64,000 bases of DNA from Bacillota bacterium (lineage in GTDB: Bacteria; Bacillota; Clostridia; Lachnospirales; Lachnospiraceae), in NCBI GenBank assembly GCA_023423335.1, contig JAFAFU010000005.1, forward strand, positions 1 to 64,000. Direction: 5' to 3'. A model generated the notes under the pieces. That model made no database searches, had not been told where the DNA came from, and saw nothing but the letters and a program-made list of their open reading frames with translations. Both the position numbers and the translations under genes were made by a program. Below are positions 8,246 through 16,482 of this stretch, piece after piece; the first letter of the stretch is position 1; each line of letters begins with the position of its first letter.

Positions 8246-8818
8246 TTAATGCAGGCTATATCCCGTCTCAAAGGCTTTCTTATTGATCTCAACCGTCTTT
8301 GCCGGCACGGTGTTCTCAATTACCGTCAGCCAGTCCTCCCTGGTGAAATCCATGTGCTGTGCTGCAATACCAAGAACAATTACGTTAAACACCCTGCTGT
8401 TACCCAGCTTCTTCGCTTCCTCTATGGCATTCACCTTATACACCCGATGGGTCTTTTCCAGCTCCTCCAGAATGTTCTCCGGATATTTGGCTGCGCCAAT
8501 GACAACGGGCATCGGGTCTATTCTCTGGTCATTTACTATAATCGCACCGCCTTTTTTAAGAAAATGGGCATACCGGAGAGCTTCCAGCCGCTCAAACGCA
8601 ATCAGAACGTCTGCCTGCCCTTCTTCCACAATCGGCTCATTTACCTTCGAGCCGTATCTGACAAAGGTAACGACACTGCCTCCCCTCTGTGCCATACCGT
8701 GTACCTCGGAAAGCTTCACATCATATCCTGCGTGGATTGTCAATGCACCGAGAATTCTGCTGGTAAGGAGAGTTCCCTGTCCGCCGACACCTACGATCAT
8801 TATATTTTTTGTCTCCAT
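8246..8818 (-). CDS. iorB: Indolepyruvate ferredoxin oxidoreductase, beta subunit
   Basis: A 190-residue gamma-type domain of the pyruvate:ferredoxin oxidoreductase superfamily, beginning with GVGGQGTLLTSRIL and including EVHGMAQRGGSV. Together with IorA it catalyses the reversible CoA-dependent oxidative decarboxylation of arylpyruvates (from Trp, Phe, Tyr) to arylacetyl-CoA and CO2, reducing ferredoxin. The length is normal for the family. It starts 15 bases after iorA, as expected for stoichiometric subunits. Confidence 0.95.
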   Translation of the reverse strand: METKNIMIVGVGGQGTLLTSRILGALTIHAGYDVKLSEVHGMAQRGGSVVTFVRYGSKVNEPIVEEGQADVLIAFERLEALRYAHFLKKGGAIIVNDQRIDPMPVVIGAAKYPENILEELEKTHRVYKVNAIEEAKKLGNSRVFNVIVLGIAAQHMDFTREDWLTVIENTVPAKTVEINKKAFETGYSLH

Positions 8819-8833
8819 TAATATCCCTGCCTC

Positions 8834-10576
8834 CTATCTTACCTGTACCGGACTGATTGCCTTAAACTTACACAAGGTTTCACATAAACCGCAGCCGTTG
8901 CACATGGTATCGTTGATTACTATATCGCCGTTTTCCTTCTTTGTAATCGCAGGACAGCCGGGCTTCATGCACATTCCGCATTTCATGCAGACCTCACGGT
9001 CGATACGAAATTGCTTGGATACGGGAGCTTTATCTAACAGCACGCAAGGAGCCTGGGCAATGATAACCGCAGCCTCATCCATGGCTGTGGCCTCCTTGAC
9101 AACCTTCTCCAGTCTGGCCGTATCAAAGGCATCCACCACATAGACATGGTTTACCCCGACTGCTTTGCAAAGAGCGGCAATATCTACGGAATAGGTAGCC
9201 TCTCCCATCAGGGTCTTACCGGTGGCGGCATGGTCCTGGTGTCCTGTCATACCGGTGGTAGAGTTATCCAATATCATCACCGTACCGGTTCCCTTATTAT
9301 ACACCATGTTGATCAGGGAATTGATACCGGTATGCATGAAGGTGGAATCTCCGATCACTGCTACCCAGTTCTTGATATAGTCCTTTCCCTTCGCCTTCTC
9401 CATACCGTGGAGCGAGGAAATACTGGCTCCCATACAGATCGTCGTATCAACAACACTTAAAGGTGCCACCGCTCCCAGGGTATAGCAGCCGATATCCCCG
9501 GCCCCATGTATTTTAAGCCGGTTAAGAACCGAGTATACGCTTCTGTGAGGACAACCCGGGCAGAGGATCGGAGGGCGGTTCGGAACTATAGCCGCAGGTA
9601 TCACCGCCTGCTTCTCTCCGATAATTGCCCTTCTTAACAGATTAGCGGAATATTCCCCCTGGACAGTCAGGATATCCTTACCGATGGCATGGATGCCCCA
9701 GGACTTCACCTGCTCCTCAATAATCGGGTCCAGTTCTTCTATAATATACAGGGTCTCCACCCTGGATGCAAATTCTTCTATCAATTCCTTCGGAAGAGGA
9801 TTTACCAGCCCCAGTTTCAGAACCGAGGCCTCCGGAAGGGCTTCCTTTACATATTGGTAAGGGATACCGGAGGTAATTATACCAATCCTGGTATCGTTAT
9901 ACTCCACACGGTTAATCGGGAAGCTTGCTCCATCCTTGGCCAGGGCGATTTCCCTGCTCTCCACAACCAGATGACGCCCCTTCGCATTGGCCGGCATCAT
10001 AACATTCTTGGCAACATCCCTGATATAGGGCTTATCTTCTACTTCAGTTCTCTCCTCCAGTTCCACCATACCCTGGGAATGGGACAGTCTTGTCGTACTC
10101 CGTACGATAACCGGAGTATCGTACTTCTCACTGAGCTCAAATGCAAATTTTACATATTCCTTTGCTTCCGCACTATCCGCAGGCTCCAATACCGGTACCT
10201 TGGCCGCTCTGGCTACCGCTCTGGTGTCCTGCTCATTTTGGGAGCTGTAGAGACCCGGATCATCTGCTACAATTATGACAAGTCCCCCGGTAACTCCCGA
10301 ATATGCTACGGTAAATAAGGGGTCGGAGGCTACATTAAGTCCGACATGCTTCATGGAAGCAAGTGCCCTGACTCCGCTGATAGAAGCCCCGATCGCTACC
10401 TCCATGGCAACCTTTTCATTCGGTGACCATTCGGAATAAATCTCCTTGTATTTTACGATATTTTCGCTGATTTCCGTGCTCGGTGTCCCCGGGTAAGCTG
10501 CCGATACCTTACATCCCGCTTCATACGCACCGCGGGCAAATGCCTCGTTTCCAAGCATAATTATTCTGTCTGCCAC
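8834..10576 (-). CDS. iorA: Indolepyruvate ferredoxin oxidoreductase, alpha subunit
   Basis: A 580-residue subunit with a pyrimidine-binding N-terminal half (GCKVSAAYPGTPSTE), a TPP-binding domain with GDSTFMHTGIN around residue 400, and a C-terminal two-cluster ferredoxin. The clusters are ligated by C530, C533, C536, C541 and by C559, C562, C565, C569. CPGCPHRSVY is also typical. The start is a GTG with GGAG nine bases upstream. It is cytoplasmic, is the first half of IorAB, and lies 96 bases after paaK copy 2 in the same direction. Confidence 0.96.
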   Translation of the reverse strand: MADRIIMLGNEAFARGAYEAGCKVSAAYPGTPSTEISENIVKYKEIYSEWSPNEKVAMEVAIGASISGVRALASMKHVGLNVASDPLFTVAYSGVTGGLVIIVADDPGLYSSQNEQDTRAVARAAKVPVLEPADSAEAKEYVKFAFELSEKYDTPVIVRSTTRLSHSQGMVELEERTEVEDKPYIRDVAKNVMMPANAKGRHLVVESREIALAKDGASFPINRVEYNDTRIGIITSGIPYQYVKEALPEASVLKLGLVNPLPKELIEEFASRVETLYIIEELDPIIEEQVKSWGIHAIGKDILTVQGEYSANLLRRAIIGEKQAVIPAAIVPNRPPILCPGCPHRSVYSVLNRLKIHGAGDIGCYTLGAVAPLSVVDTTICMGASISSLHGMEKAKGKDYIKNWVAVIGDSTFMHTGINSLINMVYNKGTGTVMILDNSTTGMTGHQDHAATGKTLMGEATYSVDIAALCKAVGVNHVYVVDAFDTARLEKVVKEATAMDEAAVIIAQAPCVLLDKAPVSKQFRIDREVCMKCGMCMKPGCPAITKKENGDIVINDTMCNGCGLCETLCKFKAISPVQVR

Positions 10577-10672
10577 TATGTATTACTCCTTTCTTATATC
10601 AAAACCACGACATCAAACGGCAGAATCATATCCATTGAGCCGGTGATTTCGCTTAAGTAATTCCTGTCCATG

Positions 10673-11983
10673 TCAGCCGACCAGCTTACGCAGATCGGTC
10701 ACTCTCTTGGCCTTCCCTTCAAAACGCTGTAAACTTCTAGGTGCTACTAATTTTATCACAGCATCCACACCTAATACAACCCGAAGATTTCCTTTAATCC
10801 TCCGTTCCAATTCCCCAAGGCTGGCGTAGGAGTCAAGAAGGGACTCATCTGCCAGCTCGACTTTGATTTCCATCGTATCCAGGTGATTCCTCCGGTCAAC
10901 AATGATCTCATAATGGGCGCCGATTTCCGGAACTTTGAGCAATACCTCTTCAATCTGGGACGGGAATACATTTACACCGCGAATGATCAGCATGTCATCC
11001 GCACGGCCTGAAAGATTCTCCATCCGTACTGTTGTCCTGCCGCATTTGCAGGGCTCATACATGAGCCTGGTGATATCCTTTGTCCGATAGCGGATTAAGG
11101 GAAGCGCTTCCTTGGTAATACAGGTGATGACCAGCTCACCCTTCTCTCCCGGAGGCAGGACCTCACCGGTTACGGAATCTATGATTTCCGGAATAAAGTG
11201 ATCTTCATTGATATGCATGCCGTTAAGCTCCAGGCATTCACCGGATACTCCGGGACCAATGAGTTCACTCATACCATAGTTCTGGGTCACCTTCATGTCC
11301 TTATGCCAAAGCCGGTACATTTCCTCCCGCATCGGCTCCGTCATTCCTTCCCCGCCGAACAATCCGATCCTCACGCTTAAATCCTTCGCCGGGTCCAGCC
11401 CCATCTGTCTTGCCACTTCTCCGATATGCAATGCATAAGAAGGAGTCGCTACCAGCAGGGTTGTACCGAAATCCTGCATATACATGATCTGCTTCTGGGT
11501 ATTGCCGGAAGAGGTGGGACAAACACTGGCTCCCATATTCTCAAGACCGTAATGGAGCCCCAGAGCACCGGTAAACATGCCGTATCCGAAGCATATCTGC
11601 GCAACATCCTCTTCGGTCGCGCCGCCCATGGCCGCAATTCTGGATACGCACTCCGTCCAGACAGCCATATCCTTCTTCGTATAGCCAACAACCGTAGGCT
11701 TTCCCGTAGTACCCGAGGAAGCATGGATTCGGACCAGTTCCTTCTTCGGAACAGTAAATAGTCCGAACGGATAATTGTCCCTGAGATCCTGTTTATTTGT
11801 AAACGGAAGCCGTCTTAAGTCCTCCAGGCTCCTGATATCTTCGCATTGAATGCCTGCTTCGTCCATCTTCGCACGGTAGGCCGGAACCTTGTCATATATT
11901 CTTGTTAAGGTTTCCTGCAGTCTCGCAAGCTGAATGGCTTCCATTTCTTTTCTGGGAAGTGCTTCTTCTTTTGCCCAAATCAT
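10673..11983 (-). CDS. paaK: Phenylacetate-CoA ligase family protein (copy 2)
   Basis: A 436-residue paralogue of the protein at 6472-7770 with the same landmarks: SSGTTGK at residues 89-95, YGMSELIGPGV, RYRTKDI and VFPSQIEEVL. Similarity is high along the full length, so the pair probably arose by duplication and may differ in aryl-acid specificity. It is the first gene of the paaK2-iorA-iorB-ACT-paaK1-ACT series. A candidate promoter lies at 12003-12032, so it may be transcribed apart from the symporter gene upstream. Confidence 0.92.
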   Translation of the reverse strand: MIWAKEEALPRKEMEAIQLARLQETLTRIYDKVPAYRAKMDEAGIQCEDIRSLEDLRRLPFTNKQDLRDNYPFGLFTVPKKELVRIHASSGTTGKPTVVGYTKKDMAVWTECVSRIAAMGGATEEDVAQICFGYGMFTGALGLHYGLENMGASVCPTSSGNTQKQIMYMQDFGTTLLVATPSYALHIGEVARQMGLDPAKDLSVRIGLFGGEGMTEPMREEMYRLWHKDMKVTQNYGMSELIGPGVSGECLELNGMHINEDHFIPEIIDSVTGEVLPPGEKGELVITCITKEALPLIRYRTKDITRLMYEPCKCGRTTVRMENLSGRADDMLIIRGVNVFPSQIEEVLLKVPEIGAHYEIIVDRRNHLDTMEIKVELADESLLDSYASLGELERRIKGNLRVVLGVDAVIKLVAPRSLQRFEGKAKRVTDLRKLVG

Positions 11984-12002
11984 TTCCGTAATCCCCCTTC
12001 AT

Positions 12003-12032
12003 ATTTTACCGTTGATATTTATTATTAATCAA
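12003..12032 (-). promoter_or_regulatory. Candidate promoter of the paaK2-iorAB operon
   Basis: On the minus strand, TTGATT (12032-12027) and TAAAAT (12008-12003) lie 18 bases apart, about 20 bases before the paaK2 start. Both hexamers deviate from consensus, so read-through from the symporter gene remains possible. Confidence 0.45.
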
Positions 12033-12075
12033 GCTCCATTTTCCTGATTGACAAAAATCTGCATGACGCAGGAGT

Positions 12076-12098
12076 AAGCCCTCCTTACGGGAGGGCTT
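12076..12098. terminator. GC-rich hairpin between the symporter gene and paaK2
   Basis: AAGCCCTCC (12076-12084) pairs with GGAGGGCTT (12090-12098). No clear T-run follows on the minus strand, so it may be a weak terminator or an attenuator allowing part of the symporter transcript to continue into paaK2. Confidence 0.45.
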
Positions 12099-12157
12099 TA
12101 CCGCCTGAAATGTATATTTATATTATGTATTTATAGATCATCATGCAATGCAGTCTG

Positions 12158-13687
12158 TCATGCTTCCTGTATGGACTTTCTCGCATGGACCGTTACAGGC
12201 TCATCGTAGCAGGAAAAAAGCTCACTGACCTTATCCCTTCTCATCTTAGGGGTGATCAGGCTTACCACCGGAACAATCACCAGTCCGGATACCATTGCGA
12301 TTGCTCCCGCATTGATCGGAGATGCAATGTACTTAAGGAACAGATTGGAAACGGTAATTCCTACTCCGGCTGCAAAGCTTGCCCATACAGCAGCCTTCGT
12401 AACCCCCTTCCAATACAATCCATATAGGAACGGTGCCAGGAAGGAACCCGCCATAGCTCCCCATGCAATGCCCATCAACTGAGCAACAAACGCCGGAGGA
12501 TTGACCGCCAGTACCACGGACAGGGTAATGAAGAAAACAATCAGTATTCTCATCACCAGCAGCTGCTTTTTCTCACTCATATTCTTAACAAGGTTGTCCT
12601 TCAGAAAATCCAGCGTAAGCGTTGAGCTGGAGGTAAGAACCAGACCCGACAGAGTGGACATGGATGCAGACAGCACCAGAACAACTACGACTCCAATCAG
12701 CACATCGGATAAGTCGGAAAGCATGTATGGTATGATAGCATCAAAATTCACCGCACCGGCAGCATTACGAATGGAAGGATTATCAAATAATCTTCCGAAG
12801 CTTCCAAGATAATAGCATCCGCCGGAGATCACCACGGCAAATACCGTGGAGATTATCGTTCCTGATTTAATAGACTTCTCACTTTTAATTGCATAAAATT
12901 TATGTACCATCTGCGGGAGTCCCCAGGTTCCTAACGAAGTCAGAATGATAACACCCAGCAGATTCTTCGGGTCCGGACCAAAGAAGGAGGTGAAGGCACC
13001 GGGCTGTCCCATGGTCGTCTGAGCGTCACTGGGTATTCTGGCAAGATTGCTGATGGCTTCCATGAAGCCTCCCTGTCCGCCAATAACCGCAGCGATAACC
13101 GCAACGATTCCCGCCAGCATAATAATTCCCTGAATAAAATCGTTGATTGCCGTAGCCATATATCCTCCCAGGATGACATAAATTCCTGTTAAAACAGCCA
13201 TGGCCAGAACACATACCTCATAAGGAACATTAAAGGCCATATTGAACAATCCCGACAGACCCTTATATACCGAGGCGGTATAAGGGATCATGAAGATAAA
13301 GACGATTGCGGATGCAACAATTTTAAGTGCCTTGCTGTCAAAACGGCTTCCGAAGAAATCCGGCATCGTCGAAGATTTTAAATGGTGGGTCATAACACGG
13401 GTTCTCCGTCCCAAAACCACCCAGGCCAAGAGGCTGCCGATGAATGCGTTGCCGATACCGATCCAGGTAGCGGCAGTCCCGTATTTCCATCCGAACTGGC
13501 CCGCATAACCTACAAAGATAACCGCCGAAAAATATGTAGTACCATATGCAAATGCAGTAAGCCAGGGACCTACCGCCCTTCCGCCTAATACGAAGTCTCC
13601 GACGTTAGTTGCATGTTTTCTTGCATAAAAACCAACCAATATCATGATTACAAAAAAGCAAATTAAAAAAGCCAGTTTTACAATCAT
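12158..13687 (-). CDS. Sodium:solute symporter (SSS family)
   Basis: A 509-residue integral membrane protein with about 13 hydrophobic segments. SSS hallmarks include FVLGGRAVGPWLTAFAYG near residue 35 and ILGGYMATAINDFIQGIIM mid-protein, the region of the family signature. It would import an organic solute with Na+. Similarity to the pantothenate/proline branch is visible but the substrate cannot be fixed. Being directly upstream of the IorAB/PaaK block, an aromatic or keto/carboxylic acid is a reasonable guess. Expression is probably controlled by the operator-like repeats at 13730-13754. Confidence 0.88.
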   Translation of the reverse strand: MIVKLAFLICFFVIMILVGFYARKHATNVGDFVLGGRAVGPWLTAFAYGTTYFSAVIFVGYAGQFGWKYGTAATWIGIGNAFIGSLLAWVVLGRRTRVMTHHLKSSTMPDFFGSRFDSKALKIVASAIVFIFMIPYTASVYKGLSGLFNMAFNVPYEVCVLAMAVLTGIYVILGGYMATAINDFIQGIIMLAGIVAVIAAVIGGQGGFMEAISNLARIPSDAQTTMGQPGAFTSFFGPDPKNLLGVIILTSLGTWGLPQMVHKFYAIKSEKSIKSGTIISTVFAVVISGGCYYLGSFGRLFDNPSIRNAAGAVNFDAIIPYMLSDLSDVLIGVVVVLVLSASMSTLSGLVLTSSSTLTLDFLKDNLVKNMSEKKQLLVMRILIVFFITLSVVLAVNPPAFVAQLMGIAWGAMAGSFLAPFLYGLYWKGVTKAAVWASFAAGVGITVSNLFLKYIASPINAGAIAMVSGLVIVPVVSLITPKMRRDKVSELFSCYDEPVTVHARKSIQEA

Positions 13688-13729
13688 ACCTACTTCCTCA
13701 CCTTCCGATACGCCCTTTTGGCTTTAGCA

Positions 13730-13784
13730 CTTTAAAGCATAAGCGCTTTAAAGCAATGATATCAGAATTGAGGAACCTTGTCAA
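13730..13784 (-). promoter_or_regulatory. Symporter promoter with twin CTTTAAAGC operator-like repeats
   Basis: TTGACA (13784-13779) and TATCAT (13761-13756) are 17 bases apart on the minus strand. Immediately downstream, over the expected transcription start, two copies of CTTTAAAGC occur at 13746-13754 and 13730-13738, with starts 16 bases apart. Each contains the palindrome CTTTAAAG. The layout fits a repressor site. The -35 overlaps the stop codon of the upstream DUF1294 gene. Confidence 0.7.
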
Positions 13785-14074
13785 TAGTTTAACATGAGTT
13801 TCGTGCAGATGGCATATAGCAGATACAGGTATCCGATCGCTGACAGCGGCAGAAGAATCCGAAATGCCAAATGCTTTGTTTTGTGACGGAAGCACCGCAT
13901 CCCAAGAAAGGAGCCGATCCCTCCGCCAAACAGGGCAAGCAGAAGAAGCGTTTTCTCCGGAATACGCCACTCCTGTCTGACCGCCCTTTTCTTATCAATA
14001 CCCATGGACACAAAGCCGGCCAGACTGAGGCCGAGCAGATAGACCACCGCCATAATATATAACCGTTCCGTCAT
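13781..14074 (-). CDS. DUF1294 small membrane protein
   Basis: A 97-residue protein with three or four hydrophobic segments and the DUF1294 signature: MGIDKKRAVRQEWRIPE, then GGGIGSFLGMRCFRHKT. DUF1294 proteins are small, widely distributed membrane proteins of unknown function, sometimes fused to cold-shock domains. The start was placed at 14074, five bases after GGAG; an ATG directly before it is the alternative. It ends inside the symporter promoter and lies 80 bases after aspS on the same strand. Confidence 0.88.
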   Translation of the reverse strand: MTERLYIMAVVYLLGLSLAGFVSMGIDKKRAVRQEWRIPEKTLLLLALFGGGIGSFLGMRCFRHKTKHLAFRILLPLSAIGYLYLLYAICTKLMLNY

Positions 14075-14107
14075 CATTACTCCGATCTTTCGCAGGCAAC
14101 AGCACAG

Positions 14108-14140
14108 CAGCCCTGACAAGGAAAAATCCTTACCGGGCTG
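14108..14140. terminator. Hairpin after aspS
   Basis: CAGCCC (14108-14113) pairs with GGGCTG (14135-14140), with an inner AAGGA/TCCTT stem. It lies just past the aspS stop; there is no strong T-run on the minus strand, so termination may be partial. Confidence 0.4.
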
Positions 14141-14155
14141 CCAATGATGTCCATA

Positions 14156-15970
14156 TTATTTATTTGTTTCCGTTATCCCGATACCCAGCTCCTTCAGCTG
14201 CTTGTCCTCAACCACATTCGGTGCTTCGGTCATTAAGCAGGAGGCATCCTTTACCTTCGGAAAAGCGATAACATCACGGATGCTGTCTTCCTTCGCCATC
14301 AGCATGATTAAACGATCCAGACCATAGGCCAGTCCTGCATGAGGAGGCACCCCATATTTGAAAGCATTCAGCAGGAAGCCGAACCGTTCATATGCCGCTT
14401 CCCTGGTAAATCCCAATACCCCGAACATCTTCTCCTGGACGTCACTTTGGAAGATTCTCACAGAACCTCCGCCGACCTCCGTACCATTCAAGGTTATGTC
14501 GTAGGCCTTTGCCCTTACCTTCGAGGGATTCGTATCCAAAAGAGCCAGATCCTCGTCCATCGGCATGGTAAATGGATGATGCTTTGCTACATACCGATTC
14601 TCTTCCTTGGAATATTCGAGAAGAGGAAACTCGGTAACCCAAAGGAATTTATATTCGTCCTTCTTAAGAAGGTCAAGATTTCTTGCAATTTCCAGTCTTA
14701 AATTACCAAGAACAGCAAATACGATATCATCCTCATCCGCCGCAAACAGGAGCAGATCTCCGGGCTTACCTTCCATTGCCGATACCAAAGCTCCCAGTTC
14801 TTCCTCGGACATGAATTTTGCAAAGGAGGACTTATAGGTTCCATCCGCACCGATTGCCAGGTATGCAAGACCCTTGGCACCAAAATCCTTCGCATATTCC
14901 ACCAGGGCATCGATCTTCTTTCTGGGCATCTCTCCCTGGCCTTCGGCATTAATTCCGCGGACGGAGCCGCCTCTTTCCAATGCTCCGGTAAATACAGAAA
15001 ATCCGCAGCCCTTAACAACCTCCGATACATTCTTTAATTCCATACCAAAACGAAGGTCCGGCTTATCGGAACCAAAACGATCCATCGCTTCCGCATAGGT
15101 CATTCTCTGGATGGGAAGCTCTATATCAATGCCGATGCTCTCCTTGAACATCCTCTGAAGAAACCGCTCGTTGACGCTGATGACATCATCCACATCCACA
15201 AAGGATAACTCCATATCGATCTGAGTAAATTCCGGCTGTCTGTCCGCACGGAGATCCTCATCACGGAAGCATTTAACAATCTGGAAATAACGGTCGTAAC
15301 CCGCACACATCAGCAGCTGCTTAAACAGCTGGGGTGACTGGGGCAGCGCATAAAAATTACCGGGATGGACACGGCTCGGTACCAGATAGTCCCTGGCTCC
15401 CTCCGGTGTGCTTTTCGTCAGCATCGGTGTTTCCACTTCCAAAAAGCCTTCCTCATACAGGAACTGACGGGTAATGTTCGCAACCTTGCTTCTAAGGATC
15501 AGATTTTTCTGAAGGTCCGGTCTTCTCAGATCCAGATAACGATACTTAAGTCTGAGTTCCTCCTTCGTCTTGCTGTCCTCTTCTATAGGAAAAGGCGGTG
15601 TATCCGCTTCTGACAATATCCTCAGCTGGGTTGCCCTGATCTCAATATCACCGGTGGCCAGGTTCTCATTTACAGCCCCGGAACGGGCTTCCACCCTGCC
15701 TACGACTGCAGCTACGAATTCGCTTCGAAGGCGTTCTGCTTTGGTAAAGTTCTCCGCACCGCAATCACTTTCTTCAAAAATAATCTGCAGGAGTCCGGTA
15801 CGGTCCCTGAGATCTACGAAAATAATCCCCCCCTTATTCCTGCTTTTCTGTACCCATCCCATCACTGTAACGGTTTCTCCGATATTTGCAGAAGAAATTT
15901 CCGTACATCTGTGGCTTCTGCGCAGGCCTTTCATTGATTCTGCCATGGTTAATCCATTCTCCTTTATCAT
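14156..15970 (-). CDS. aspS: Aspartyl-tRNA synthetase
   Basis: Charges tRNA-Asp in the cytoplasm. The 604-residue length is that of the bacterial type with the inserted GAD domain. It shows the N-terminal OB fold (VTVMGWVQKSRNKGG), class II motif 2 (FRDEDLRADRQPEF) and motif 3 (GLAYGLDRLIML). GAGGAG lies five bases before the chosen ATG; a start eight codons later is possible. Whether it is AspRS-specific or a non-discriminating AspRS cannot be decided by eye. It follows the Dabb gene by 33 bases. Confidence 0.97.
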   Translation of the reverse strand: MIKENGLTMAESMKGLRRSHRCTEISSANIGETVTVMGWVQKSRNKGGIIFVDLRDRTGLLQIIFEESDCGAENFTKAERLRSEFVAAVVGRVEARSGAVNENLATGDIEIRATQLRILSEADTPPFPIEEDSKTKEELRLKYRYLDLRRPDLQKNLILRSKVANITRQFLYEEGFLEVETPMLTKSTPEGARDYLVPSRVHPGNFYALPQSPQLFKQLLMCAGYDRYFQIVKCFRDEDLRADRQPEFTQIDMELSFVDVDDVISVNERFLQRMFKESIGIDIELPIQRMTYAEAMDRFGSDKPDLRFGMELKNVSEVVKGCGFSVFTGALERGGSVRGINAEGQGEMPRKKIDALVEYAKDFGAKGLAYLAIGADGTYKSSFAKFMSEEELGALVSAMEGKPGDLLLFAADEDDIVFAVLGNLRLEIARNLDLLKKDEYKFLWVTEFPLLEYSKEENRYVAKHHPFTMPMDEDLALLDTNPSKVRAKAYDITLNGTEVGGGSVRIFQSDVQEKMFGVLGFTREAAYERFGFLLNAFKYGVPPHAGLAYGLDRLIMLMAKEDSIRDVIAFPKVKDASCLMTEAPNVVEDKQLKELGIGITETNK

Positions 15971-16003
15971 AATACTCCTCTATGCTGCCGATACCTGCCA
16001 ATA

Positions 16004-16306
16004 TCAGAAGGTAAAGTCAACGCATTTCCGGTTGCAGGTAGCCGGTCTGACATGCTCCGTACCAACTCTGACATGCTCCGGATGCACCTGATATGCTTTC
16101 AACGCTTCCTCATCTACGAATATACTGTCCAGCATCAGATCGGAATCGGAGGAACTGAGAGGATTGATAAGCACCTCTATCGAAATAATCCCATCAATCA
16201 GATTCTTCAGATTTTCCAGTTCCCTCTTAATTGTTTCCGCATTCCTTTTATTTTCTTCTAATGAATTACCCTCTGCAAAATTCCAGGCTACAATATGTCT
16301 TACCAT
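16004..16306 (-). CDS. Dabb-family (stress-responsive alpha/beta barrel) protein
   Basis: A 100-residue single Dabb domain (MVRHIVAWNFAEG, IDGIISIEVLIN, LDSIFVDEEALKAYQVHPEH). Dabb proteins are ferredoxin-like dimeric barrels. Many are small cytoplasmic proteins without an assigned reaction, and a few act on polyketides. The His near the start and the YQVHPEH motif are conserved family positions. It lies 33 bases upstream of aspS and is probably cotranscribed, with no clear functional link. Confidence 0.9.
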   Translation of the reverse strand: MVRHIVAWNFAEGNSLEENKRNAETIKRELENLKNLIDGIISIEVLINPLSSSDSDLMLDSIFVDEEALKAYQVHPEHVRVGTEHVRPATCNRKCVDFTF

Positions 16307-16376
16307 GGTGATATTCCTCCTAATTAATGTATGTCCTTAATGTCTATAAGTATAACATAAAATTCGTACATGGCAA

Positions 16377-16474
16377 GGTATAATATCGATAGATATTATA
16401 CCAGCGCCGAACGAAAGTGAGTGCGCATCCTGGCACGAAGTGCCAATACCATAGGTGCTTGCACATATGGTATA
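16377..16474. repeat. Cluster of three hairpins between the SASA esterase and the Dabb gene
   Basis: Three inverted repeats in 98 bases: GGTATAATATC paired with GATATTATACC (about 16377-16402), GGCACGAAGTGCC (about 16433-16445), and an outer ATACCAT/ATGGTAT pair enclosing GCACC/GTGC (about 16447-16474). The motif GGTAT recurs in each. The cluster lies just past the end of the esterase gene and may be its 3' end structure. Confidence 0.5.
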
Positions 16475-16482
16475 ATAAGCTC

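Noticed and set aside
8283..9143. A 286-codon open frame on the plus strand
   Set aside because: It is antisense to iorB and iorA, whose protein motifs are certain; its translation is low-complexity and rich in Ser/Thr/Pro with no ribosome site.
9689..10318. A 209-codon plus-strand frame
   Set aside because: Antisense to iorA, no ribosome site, no recognisable motif.
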